DNA of 44,226 bases from Baia soyae. Its GTDB lineage: Bacteria > Bacillota > Bacilli > Thermoactinomycetales > Thermoactinomycetaceae. Position numbers and translations under genes: made by a program. The notes beneath the pieces were generated by a model, which was not told the DNA's origin, did no database searches, and was given only the letters and a program-made list of their open reading frames with translations. This document shows, one piece after another, positions 37,066-44,226 of this stretch. How positions within the stretch are numbered: position 1 is the stretch's first letter; every line of letters starts with the position of its first letter. The stretch spans positions 1 to 44,226 of the forward strand of contig NZ_SLXV01000023.1 of assembly GCF_004341445.1 (NCBI RefSeq). Direction: 5' to 3'.

Positions 37066-37868
37066 GCTCCAGAAGCTTCCCACGATATGTGGTACCCAGA
37101 GTGATTGCGCACTTGAAGAACGCCTTGATCGAGAATAATATATTGCCCTTTCACACCTAGTAGATTCCCTGTTACGTCCGACTGCTTTAGTAGATTGATC
37201 GATTTGACCTTTTCTGGAATCTCTACTTGTGGATAGTGAAAATGACGAATTTCCTCGTCCGATAATAGATAAGGATGATAAGGTTCTGGTATGTATCCGA
37301 GCGCTTCTTCCCGCACAATCGTTAAATCGACATCACTACCTTGACTTGTGAGCATACGCCGCCAATTCGTTTTATCCGGTAGATGATTACTTAACAGAGC
37401 CTCGATGTCTCCTGCGTCCTTACGAGTTGGCGCACAAGCAATCGGTACAGCCGAAACAGCTCCTTGGTCAATCCAGCGTCGCGTTTCGTTTCCTGCCCTC
37501 GTTATTCCTACCTTCACTCCGCTACTAATCGCTAAGTATACAAAATGTGGCGTCATGCAATAGGCTAGTCCGAATTCAGAATCACGGCAAGTCCCCTCAT
37601 GGAAGTGACAACGATCCGGCCGCACAAAGCAAAGATCCGTTTGTGGAAGAGAAGCAAAGCATGGGTAACAGTAACCACTGCCATATGTTTTTTTAATCCG
37701 CTTATCACAGTGGATACAGCGGATCTCACCGGTAAATGATATGGTAATCTCCGTTCCAAGATAATCGTTAAGCGTGATTTCTTCACCCGAAAGCTGGAGT
37801 AAGTAGTCGATAGGCTGATCCTGATTCCAAGTATGTACAAGCGGTGCAAGTGTGCCAGTTTGTTTCAT
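37062..37868 (-). CDS. DUF2797 zinc-finger protein
   Basis: A 268-residue protein of the DUF2797 family, of unknown biochemical function. A four-Cys zinc site lies at about 51-70 (CIHCDKRIKKTYGSGYCYPC), and more Cys/His follow (CHFHEGTCRD), which could form a second site. The central part YLAISSGVKVGITRAGNETR has the form of a GIY-YIG-like strand pair. No nuclease activity is established. AAAGGAA is about 14 bases before the ATG, a weak site. Confidence 0.8.
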   Translation of the reverse strand: MKQTGTLAPLVHTWNQDQPIDYLLQLSGEEITLNDYLGTEITISFTGEIRCIHCDKRIKKTYGSGYCYPCFASLPQTDLCFVRPDRCHFHEGTCRDSEFGLAYCMTPHFVYLAISSGVKVGITRAGNETRRWIDQGAVSAVPIACAPTRKDAGDIEALLSNHLPDKTNWRRMLTSQGSDVDLTIVREEALGYIPEPYHPYLLSDEEIRHFHYPQVEIPEKVKSINLLKQSDVTGNLLGVKGQYIILDQGVLQVRNHSGYHISWEASGA

Positions 37869-38112
37869 AGGTATATGATATTCCTTTCTAGTTATTCTAT
37901 CTATGTAAGGTTTATGAATGAGAGAGTTCTATCTTTACTATATAACGAATTCGTTTAATGTAGGGGATAAAATACCTTCTACTAATAATTATTTCTGGAA
38001 ACTAAACAAGAGGAGCTTACCAGTGATAGGTGAATTCCTCTTGTTTATGTTAATAGGTTATAAATTTGTAATCATGTATGTGAAAGACTGATCTCTGTGT
38101 TATTTGCATTTG
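37869..38112. other. Intergenic region without genes
   Basis: AT-rich. It contains only the terminator-like hairpin at 38004-38046 and presumably the promoter of the DUF2797 gene near its right edge, not clearly readable. Confidence 0.4.
38004..38046 (-). terminator. Terminator-like hairpin after the CWB2 gene
   Basis: AAACAAGAGGA (38004-38014) and TCCTCTTGTTT (38036-38046) pair around a loop that holds TACC/AGGT. On the minus strand the stem ends in TTGTTTAGTTT. It serves the gene ending at 38113. Confidence 0.6.
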
Positions 38113-39924
38113 TTACTGTAAATACTTTAACAACATGTCTGCTAGACTCTCTGTGATAGAAATAGGGCCGCCTTGTAGGAACAGCTGATCAATCTTCTTG
38201 CCATTGCTACGTTGCTCGTCCAGATACCCTCTTACATTCTCTTGAAGGCTATCATTGAATGTCAGGAGTAGTGTACCTTTATGTTTAGCAGCAAGTGGAG
38301 CACCTACAGCAGCATCTGTACGAATAGTACCAGATGGCTCACCAGGAAGATTCACTCCGTTTGCTAGGACGACTGTCTTAGAATCCAATTGAAACTTTTT
38401 CGCTAGTTCTACCCCAGCATCGAAACGTGGGAGCACTTTGCCATCTCCGATTCTCTCGACTGTATTAGTGGATGAGAGGGAGAGGAGTTCTTTTTCTATG
38501 TTTGTAGGAACAACCGATGGATCATCTACAATCACAAACTTCTTATACTGTGGATATTTTTTCAGAAAGTCTTTCACATCATCATGAATTCTTGTATCTC
38601 CTACATAGAGAAGAGGCATACCCTTTTGAATAGATACATTCATTGCCTGTGTACCTACTGCACCAAAGCTACTACTGGTGATAAGAGCGGTATCTGGCTT
38701 TTTACCTGATTCATTCTTTTTGTTAGTGAAATACTCAGCAATTTTCGCATTTGTTTGGGCTGGATAAGCCCCACCTAGGCGAACAGGCTTTACTCCTAGA
38801 TCTTGGATCGCTTTTTCTGTATTCGTAGAAATGACGTCCGTGTTGCCCAAAATGTAAGCGGTTTCTGGCTTTAAACGAGTAATCTCCTGTTTTACTTTAT
38901 CTGGGAGTACACCATTTTTTCCAGAAGGAGTTAGTAGTATTGGAGCATTGTCGAAGTGGGAGAGAACAGCTCCACCTGTTATATCAGGTGCAGATGTAAT
39001 ATCACCACGTGTGATGATAACGGATTTAGCACTATCAGGATGTAAGGCTTGGCTGGTTTTAATTGCAGTATCAATAGCGTCAGAACCACTTGTTCTCAAG
39101 AGGCTTGGTCGTACGATTTCAACTGCTCGAATGATAGAGTTTCCGGTCTGGCTAGTTGCTTGGAATTGAAATTGGCTATAAGCAGGAGTATTTCGATTGA
39201 TTACATAGGTTTCTAAAAAGGAACTGGATGTAGGCAAGTCACGAAGTGAACCTTCGTCACCTTGTTCTTGTAGTGTTAAACGATCTGCATTAGTCGTTCC
39301 TTCAAAGGACAAACGAACATCTTCTACGGAGAGTCGATGAGACTCATGAATCGGGTTTTCAAATGCTGGTTTCGTGATTTTTAGTTCTGGAAGTGTTGTA
39401 TTTGGTTTCTCTTGAAATTGAAGTTGGGAAAGTGTGACAGAATAGATCATCTCACCTTTCTCCACAACCAATGCATATTTCCCAGCAGGAAGTGTATCTC
39501 CTGTTCGATAGGTTTTCAGTCCATCTAAGGAAGTGATAAATACATCAGGTGTTTTTCTCTCACCTGAGACCGCTAGATTAATCGTTCCTTCTTTTGCTGT
39601 TTCAAACGAATAATAGTGGATTTCACCTTTACGAAGGTAAGCTCCGTAGGTAACTGGATCAGCGGAAGGGGCTTGCTGGGCTTTACTCTCAGAATCAACC
39701 GATCTTTTCTTTCTTTGATTCGGCTTGGTAGTATGTAAGCTTTTAAGTCCATCTTTCCAGTCTGTAACAATTGGCTTGGGTAAAGAAGGTGTGTAAGAAT
39801 CTTTTGTCGTTGGGCGAACGGGTGATTTTGCCTCTTTAGCAAAAGAATTCATTGGAAAACTGAGCACTACCAATAAGGTCGCTAGTAAAAATACGCGAAA
39901 CAATCTGATCGAACTAGTAAACAA
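38113..39924 (-). CDS. Exported protein with cell-wall-binding repeats 2 (CWB2)
   Basis: A secreted wall-attached protein of about 603 residues. A signal peptide (about 1-29) is followed by a Lys/Pro-rich linker. A PPC-like beta domain lies at about 85-165 (YGAYLRKGEIHYYSFETA ... YALVVEKGEMIYSV) and another beta domain at about 180-275. Three CWB2 repeats fill about 280-600, with phrases such as TSGSDAIDTAIKTSQALHP, NAPILLTPSG and TAYILGNTDVIS. CWB2 triples bind anionic wall polymers in clostridial proteins. No catalytic domain was seen. AAAGGGGATGA pairs best with a TTG at 39924 at 9 bases; the ATG at 39933 directly abuts it. It is divergent from the RHS gene. Confidence 0.85.
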   Translation of the reverse strand: MFTSSIRLFRVFLLATLLVVLSFPMNSFAKEAKSPVRPTTKDSYTPSLPKPIVTDWKDGLKSLHTTKPNQRKKRSVDSESKAQQAPSADPVTYGAYLRKGEIHYYSFETAKEGTINLAVSGERKTPDVFITSLDGLKTYRTGDTLPAGKYALVVEKGEMIYSVTLSQLQFQEKPNTTLPELKITKPAFENPIHESHRLSVEDVRLSFEGTTNADRLTLQEQGDEGSLRDLPTSSSFLETYVINRNTPAYSQFQFQATSQTGNSIIRAVEIVRPSLLRTSGSDAIDTAIKTSQALHPDSAKSVIITRGDITSAPDITGGAVLSHFDNAPILLTPSGKNGVLPDKVKQEITRLKPETAYILGNTDVISTNTEKAIQDLGVKPVRLGGAYPAQTNAKIAEYFTNKKNESGKKPDTALITSSSFGAVGTQAMNVSIQKGMPLLYVGDTRIHDDVKDFLKKYPQYKKFVIVDDPSVVPTNIEKELLSLSSTNTVERIGDGKVLPRFDAGVELAKKFQLDSKTVVLANGVNLPGEPSGTIRTDAAVGAPLAAKHKGTLLLTFNDSLQENVRGYLDEQRSNGKKIDQLFLQGGPISITESLADMLLKYLQ

Positions 39925-39997
39925 GTCTTTCATCCCCTTTATATTTTGTACCTTTACTAATTTAGCATGATTGTGTTTATGTTAACAATAAAAATAA

Positions 39998-40026
39998 TTT
40001 AAAAATGATGAATGATAATATATAAT
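39998..40026 (+). promoter_or_regulatory. Promoter of the RHS gene
   Basis: TTTAAA (39998-40003), 17 bases, then a perfect TATAAT (40021-40026), 40 bases before the ATG. Confidence 0.55.
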
Positions 40027-40066
40027 CTTCATTGGAATAATTATAGAAAGGGAATGATGTATTGTA

Positions 40067-43000
40067 ATGAGTAAGACAATTAAATTTATAACAAGTATGA
40101 CTGTTGTCATTTTTCTATGGACAAGCATTCAACCCTTACCTGCTTATGCGGCAGATATGGCAAGCAATGCGTACTATGCATGGAAATCCCAACAACCATA
40201 CAGCATGGAAAAGGACTCTGCTCCTTCGTCCAATGCGCTCTTAGCGCTCCACACGAAAACAAGTGGGGAGAAGCAGACAAAGCAAGTGAAGCCTGCTTCT
40301 ATCCTGAAAGATCAGGTAATCACAGATAAGGAACCAGTCGTCACGCTACAAGAACCGACGAAGATTCACGGTGATGGAGCTGAGTTAAGCTGGAGCAAGT
40401 ACACCGGATCTGGCTTTGTTGAATACCAGATTCATCGAAGTCTAAAACCGGACTTTACCCCAGACAGTTCGACCTTACTTGCCCCGATTGACGGAGTGAA
40501 TCAGCTTCAGTTTCGGGATACAACAGCTGAGCCAACTCCAGCAGTTAGCCCTCATCCAATTGGTAGAACGTACTATTACATAGTCGCAGTGAAAACCTCT
40601 GAGCAAAAGATCTTTCCTTCAAAGGCACAAAAAACCCAATTGCCAAAGGCTGGATTTACGCAACAAGTAATCCAAAAGGCGGAGGATACGACTCTCTCCA
40701 GTGAAAAGCCTACTTCAAATCTAGATCAACTCGACGGGAAACCGTGGATTTCGGCAGGAAATAACAGAGCTACGTATGGAATTACACGGGGAGTACTAAA
40801 ATTTGATCTCTCCGAGTTGCCAAAAGGAGCTAAGATATCGAAGTCACAACTAGCTCTCATAAATGTAGAGCATGAGATATCGAGTGAAGTACCTACCAAA
40901 TATGACGTTTATGCCTTATCGAAAGCTTTTACCGAAGCAGCCACTTGGAACTCTCCATGGAGTCAACCGGGTGGAGATTATGAGGCAGGATCCCTAGGTT
41001 CCACTGGTGCTAGTTATACACAAAAGTGGCACATCTGGGATACGACTCCAGCCGTACAAGCATGGGTAAGTGGTACCAAAACCAACCATGGATTCTTGTT
41101 AAAGCATCAGCATGAGTCAGGGACTGTGAAAGAGAATACATCTTTCCTCAGTAGTGAATCACCTGAAACGTCTTTACGCCCTAAATTAATTGTTACCTAT
41201 ACGAATAAATCCGCAGAAAACAGCTACTATGCTCCGGGAACCCCTTCTCACATGATCACAAGTAGCGAGTACTTGGTTGATGTTACCTTAACCAATACCA
41301 CCGATCAAAAATGGAGCGGTTCCACAGATAAGCTTTCCTATCACTGGATTGATCCAGATGGAAAAGAAGTGACAAATGCTAAGCTTGAAAGTCCGCTACG
41401 TCCTGTTGATGCGGATGGTTTAGAAGCTCCTAACGCGATTGATGTCAATCCCGGAGAAACCATCAAGGTTCGGGCAAAAGTAAAAGCTCCTGAGCTTTTA
41501 GGAAACCAGCAACGCCAAGACTATCAATTGCGTTGGGATTTTCTAAAAAATGGGAAATGGCTCTCGCAAGATGCTAATCCAGTCGCCACACTCGAACAGA
41601 AAGTAGCAGTGGAGAAGAAGGGGGACTTAAAAGGCCTCGGACATAGTGCTACTCATATTACGGATGTTGCTAGTAATGATAGTCAAGTAGGGGTAAACGT
41701 TAACCAAGGTAACGTCACCTTTTTCTATAAACCGTACTCAAACCCTTCCCGTGGCTTTAATACTTATGCCCAGCTTAATTACAATAGCTTGAGCACGAGT
41801 GATTCTGGATTAGGCAAGGGCTGGTCGCTTGGGGTAGGCTCTTTTGTAGATGTATTAGCCCCAGCTACTGATGTTGTGAAGGTGAATAAAGACGATGAAG
41901 TCGTTTCTGGATCTGTCATCGTGGTAGACGAAGAGGGAGAAAGTCACCAGTTTACTTGGAATCCAAGTAAAAAGAAATTTGATCCTCCTAAAGACTTAAA
42001 TATATCGCTACAATACCTTGGCGGTAAAGACAAACGGAAAAAGTGGGTCTTCACTGAACAGAGTCGAGATCAATACTACGTGGACGAACACGGATACACC
42101 AGTGAGGTTGTCGACCAAAACGGTAACAAGTTGAGTCTTGAGTACGAAGAAAGAAAAGTGAATAACAAGCCAGCCCAACTGCTTCGTCGCATCAAGGATT
42201 CGATGAACCGGGAAACATTACAAATTACTTATAATGAACAGAATAAAATCCAATCGATTGATGATATTGCCGGTAGACGGATGGAGTTTCTCTATGATAA
42301 ACAAAATCGTCTTACCAAGATAATAGATGGGATCGATCGGGATAAAAGTTACGATTTAACCCGCTTAGAAACATATCAATTTGAATATCATCCAACTTTA
42401 ACATCGCTCATCACGAAAGTGACCGATTCTAGAGGGAACCCAACTAGCTTTGATTACCATACAAGTGGTGACCTAGCTAATAAAGTTTCCAAGATGACCA
42501 ACAGAGCGAATGAAAATATTTTTATCAGTTACAACGCTAATCAGCGGGTTGTGACCGATGCAAATAAAGATCGACATACCGAATACTACTTTGATGGCAG
42601 AGGGCGGAAAACACAACAAACAGTTACCGCCAAAGCAAAAAGCATTACTACCAAGTATGAATATGACAATGACGATAACATGATTCGTTTAGAAGAGCCT
42701 AACGGTGCGGTTACTACTTGGACATACAATGAACACAAACAGCCCCTGACCAAGATGGATGCGGAAAACAATGCTTTATCTGATGCTTCCGCACGGAAAT
42801 CCACTCGTTACGAATACCAAATGGGTATGGATGGACGGGTTTCAGAGCTTGTTAAAGAGATATCACCCGAAGGAAGAGAGATTCGCTATACCTATGATGC
42901 CAACGGGAACATGCTAACGAAGCAAAATGGTTTTGGCTTTGGAACCACTTATGAATACGGAGATGGAGGACTTGTAAAGAGTACCACCAATGCCAATGGG

Positions 43001-44152
43001 CATACCACATTCATGAGTGATTATGATCCAAATGGTTTAGCTAAGGAAATCAAGGATGCCAAGGGGAATGTTACTTATTTCACTTACGGACCACGTGGAG
43101 AGACATTAACTTCCACCAATCCGAAGGGTAAACGAACCACGATGACGTATGACATCTACGAGCGTTTGCATACGACTAAACTTCCAAAGGACTTGGAGAA
43201 AGATCAGTACATCACGATAACGGCTCCTGAATACGACCAAAATGGGAACATCATTAAGGAAACAGCCCCTAATGGAGCAGAAACCTATTTTGATTATGAT
43301 GCGATGGATCGGATGATCGAGGCGAAACTTCCGTCCGATTCGGATACGAAGACTCCTCGAGTGAAAAAGTTTCAGTATAACAATGTTGGGAAGCTCATTA
43401 AAGAGACCGATCCAAACGGTAGCTTAACCAAGGATGACGATAAAGACTACACTACAACGTATGAGTATGATGACTTTAATCAACTTACAACTGTCACCAA
43501 CTCGCTTGGGAATAAGATTTCGTACGAATATGACGATGTGGGTAACCAGATTAAGGTTACATTGCCAGAAGGGATCAACTCCCAGGCGGACGATAAAGAC
43601 CATACCCTTCGCACGGAATACGATAAAAACCATCGAGTCGTTCGTGAGATTGATGCTAAAGATCAATATACTCATGCTACCTATGATTCCGATGGTTTGG
43701 TGACACGCCTGAAAGATAAAGAAGGAAACCATCACTATAATTACTACGACAAGCGAGGAATGTTAACAGAAACACGTTCTCCTTTTGGTGGTAAAGAGCG
43801 TATTACCAAGTATGAATATGATCCTATCGGAAACCTTCGTAAAGTAGAGACCCCTCGTGGTGTTGCTACACCAACTAAGGGCGACTTTACTCACGAAAAA
43901 GTATATGACGAACTAAATCGTGTTACAGAGGTGATCTATCCGCATGATGGCAAGCAATTGCAGCGGGATAGCATGACCTACAAATATGATGAACTGGGGA
44001 ATGTAGTCGAAGTAAGCACTCCACCTTCCTATGGACAAGTTGATCGTATCAATAGTAAGATGCAGTATTTTGATAATGGCCAGCTTAAGAGCATGGAAGA
44101 TCCGTTTGGTATAAAAACTGAGTACCAATATAACGGTGCGACACGTTTCTAG
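40067..44152 (+). CDS. Secreted DNRLRE/RHS (YD-repeat) protein, apparently cut short
   Basis: 1361 residues. Signal peptide about 1-28; a fibronectin-III-like domain at about 97-190; a DNRLRE domain at about 195-380 (GVLKFDLSELPKGAKISKSQ ... WHIWDTTPAVQAWVSGTKTN ... LRPKLIVTYT); a beta domain to about 515; then an RHS entry region (NVNQGNVTFFYKPYSNPSRG, then SLGVGSF) and many YD repeats such as YEYDNDDNMIRLEEPNGAVT and YKYDELGNVVEVS. RHS proteins form a hollow shell that carries a C-terminal toxin cut off after a DPxG(L) core end. Here the frame stops with EYQYNGATRF in the middle of a repeat, without the core end or a toxin. Only 74 bases remain in the window. It could be a truncated or orphan copy, or broken by a frameshift. 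AAAGGG is 14 bases before the ATG. Confidence 0.85.
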   Translation: MSKTIKFITSMTVVIFLWTSIQPLPAYAADMASNAYYAWKSQQPYSMEKDSAPSSNALLALHTKTSGEKQTKQVKPASILKDQVITDKEPVVTLQEPTKIHGDGAELSWSKYTGSGFVEYQIHRSLKPDFTPDSSTLLAPIDGVNQLQFRDTTAEPTPAVSPHPIGRTYYYIVAVKTSEQKIFPSKAQKTQLPKAGFTQQVIQKAEDTTLSSEKPTSNLDQLDGKPWISAGNNRATYGITRGVLKFDLSELPKGAKISKSQLALINVEHEISSEVPTKYDVYALSKAFTEAATWNSPWSQPGGDYEAGSLGSTGASYTQKWHIWDTTPAVQAWVSGTKTNHGFLLKHQHESGTVKENTSFLSSESPETSLRPKLIVTYTNKSAENSYYAPGTPSHMITSSEYLVDVTLTNTTDQKWSGSTDKLSYHWIDPDGKEVTNAKLESPLRPVDADGLEAPNAIDVNPGETIKVRAKVKAPELLGNQQRQDYQLRWDFLKNGKWLSQDANPVATLEQKVAVEKKGDLKGLGHSATHITDVASNDSQVGVNVNQGNVTFFYKPYSNPSRGFNTYAQLNYNSLSTSDSGLGKGWSLGVGSFVDVLAPATDVVKVNKDDEVVSGSVIVVDEEGESHQFTWNPSKKKFDPPKDLNISLQYLGGKDKRKKWVFTEQSRDQYYVDEHGYTSEVVDQNGNKLSLEYEERKVNNKPAQLLRRIKDSMNRETLQITYNEQNKIQSIDDIAGRRMEFLYDKQNRLTKIIDGIDRDKSYDLTRLETYQFEYHPTLTSLITKVTDSRGNPTSFDYHTSGDLANKVSKMTNRANENIFISYNANQRVVTDANKDRHTEYYFDGRGRKTQQTVTAKAKSITTKYEYDNDDNMIRLEEPNGAVTTWTYNEHKQPLTKMDAENNALSDASARKSTRYEYQMGMDGRVSELVKEISPEGREIRYTYDANGNMLTKQNGFGFGTTYEYGDGGLVKSTTNANGHTTFMSDYDPNGLAKEIKDAKGNVTYFTYGPRGETLTSTNPKGKRTTMTYDIYERLHTTKLPKDLEKDQYITITAPEYDQNGNIIKETAPNGAETYFDYDAMDRMIEAKLPSDSDTKTPRVKKFQYNNVGKLIKETDPNGSLTKDDDKDYTTTYEYDDFNQLTTVTNSLGNKISYEYDDVGNQIKVTLPEGINSQADDKDHTLRTEYDKNHRVVREIDAKDQYTHATYDSDGLVTRLKDKEGNHHYNYYDKRGMLTETRSPFGGKERITKYEYDPIGNLRKVETPRGVATPTKGDFTHEKVYDELNRVTEVIYPHDGKQLQRDSMTYKYDELGNVVEVSTPPSYGQVDRINSKMQYFDNGQLKSMEDPFGIKTEYQYNGATRF

Positions 44153-44226
44153 ATAAGTGCCTCAAGCACGAAACTAGACCGTTTTAGAAAACTAAAATGA
44201 GAACTGATTTACCGAGGGATGGAATG
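44153..44226. other. Window end after the RHS stop
   Basis: Contains the small hairpin GTGC-ctcaa-GCAC. An ATG at 44197 opens a frame (MRTDLPRDGM) that runs off the window but has no ribosome binding site. No continuing YD-repeat frame was seen in the other two frames. Confidence 0.3.

Overview
The window looks like chromosomal DNA of a low-to-moderate-GC Gram-positive bacterium of the order Bacillales. The evidence is the gatCAB set, the yerC-pcrB-pcrA-ligA block (pcrB is a Firmicutes-type heptaprenylglyceryl phosphate synthase), an RlmCD-type methyltransferase, YkvI, strong AGGAGG-type ribosome binding sites and very frequent TTG/GTG starts. The non-Bacillus content (transglutaminase lipoproteins after ligA, duplicated class A PBPs, a secreted RHS protein, long intergenic hairpins) would suit a Thermoactinomycetaceae-like lineage, but that is a guess. 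No rRNA, tRNA, CRISPR array or complete insertion sequence was seen.

Layout. 1-2.5 kb: an XRE regulator, two small unknown ORFs, a frameshifted peptidoglycan-binding exported protein and a DUF4367-like membrane-anchored protein. 2.5-5.1 kb: an accessory patch with gene remnants (ASCH-like fragment, broken VanZ-like gene) around a TTA-rich Bcr/CflA-family drug exporter. 5.2-9.8 kb: a guanine-deaminase-like protein with a degenerate second half, the cstA-ybdD pyruvate/peptide carrier pair, and a CYP109-like cytochrome P450. 10-15 kb: gatC-gatA-gatB (Gln-tRNA amidotransferase), a small membrane protein and the 23S rRNA uracil methyltransferase gene. 15.0-15.56 kb: a non-coding stretch built of large imperfect hairpins. 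15.6-19.9 kb: a PEP-synthase/rifampicin-phosphotransferase-like enzyme, a cytoplasmic amidase_3-like protein without its catalytic Glu, and a cyclophilin. 20.2-28.4 kb: yerC, pcrB, pcrA, ligA, then two tandem transglutaminase lipoproteins. 28.6-37.9 kb: RluA-type pseudouridine synthase, a small membrane protein, two class A penicillin-binding proteins, YkvI, a PlsY-like membrane protein and a DUF2797 protein. 38.1-44.2 kb: divergent genes for a cell-wall-binding-repeat protein and a large secreted DNRLRE/RHS-repeat protein whose reading frame stops inside the YD repeats.

Most promising system. The efflux gene at 3373 is preceded by a promoter, a 27-codon leader ORF with its own ribosome binding site, and a 17-bp stem. 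One arm of the stem lies inside the leader ORF and the other covers the TTG start of the exporter. This is the layout of a translational attenuator of the kind known for chloramphenicol and macrolide resistance genes, and the leader carries a KPPFP motif just before the stem.

Other themes. The cell envelope is heavily represented: PBPs, transglutaminases, PG-binding, CWB2, RHS, amidase-like and PlsY-like proteins. Several families appear in a catalytically degenerate form: the second deaminase half, the amidase and the PlsY-like protein.
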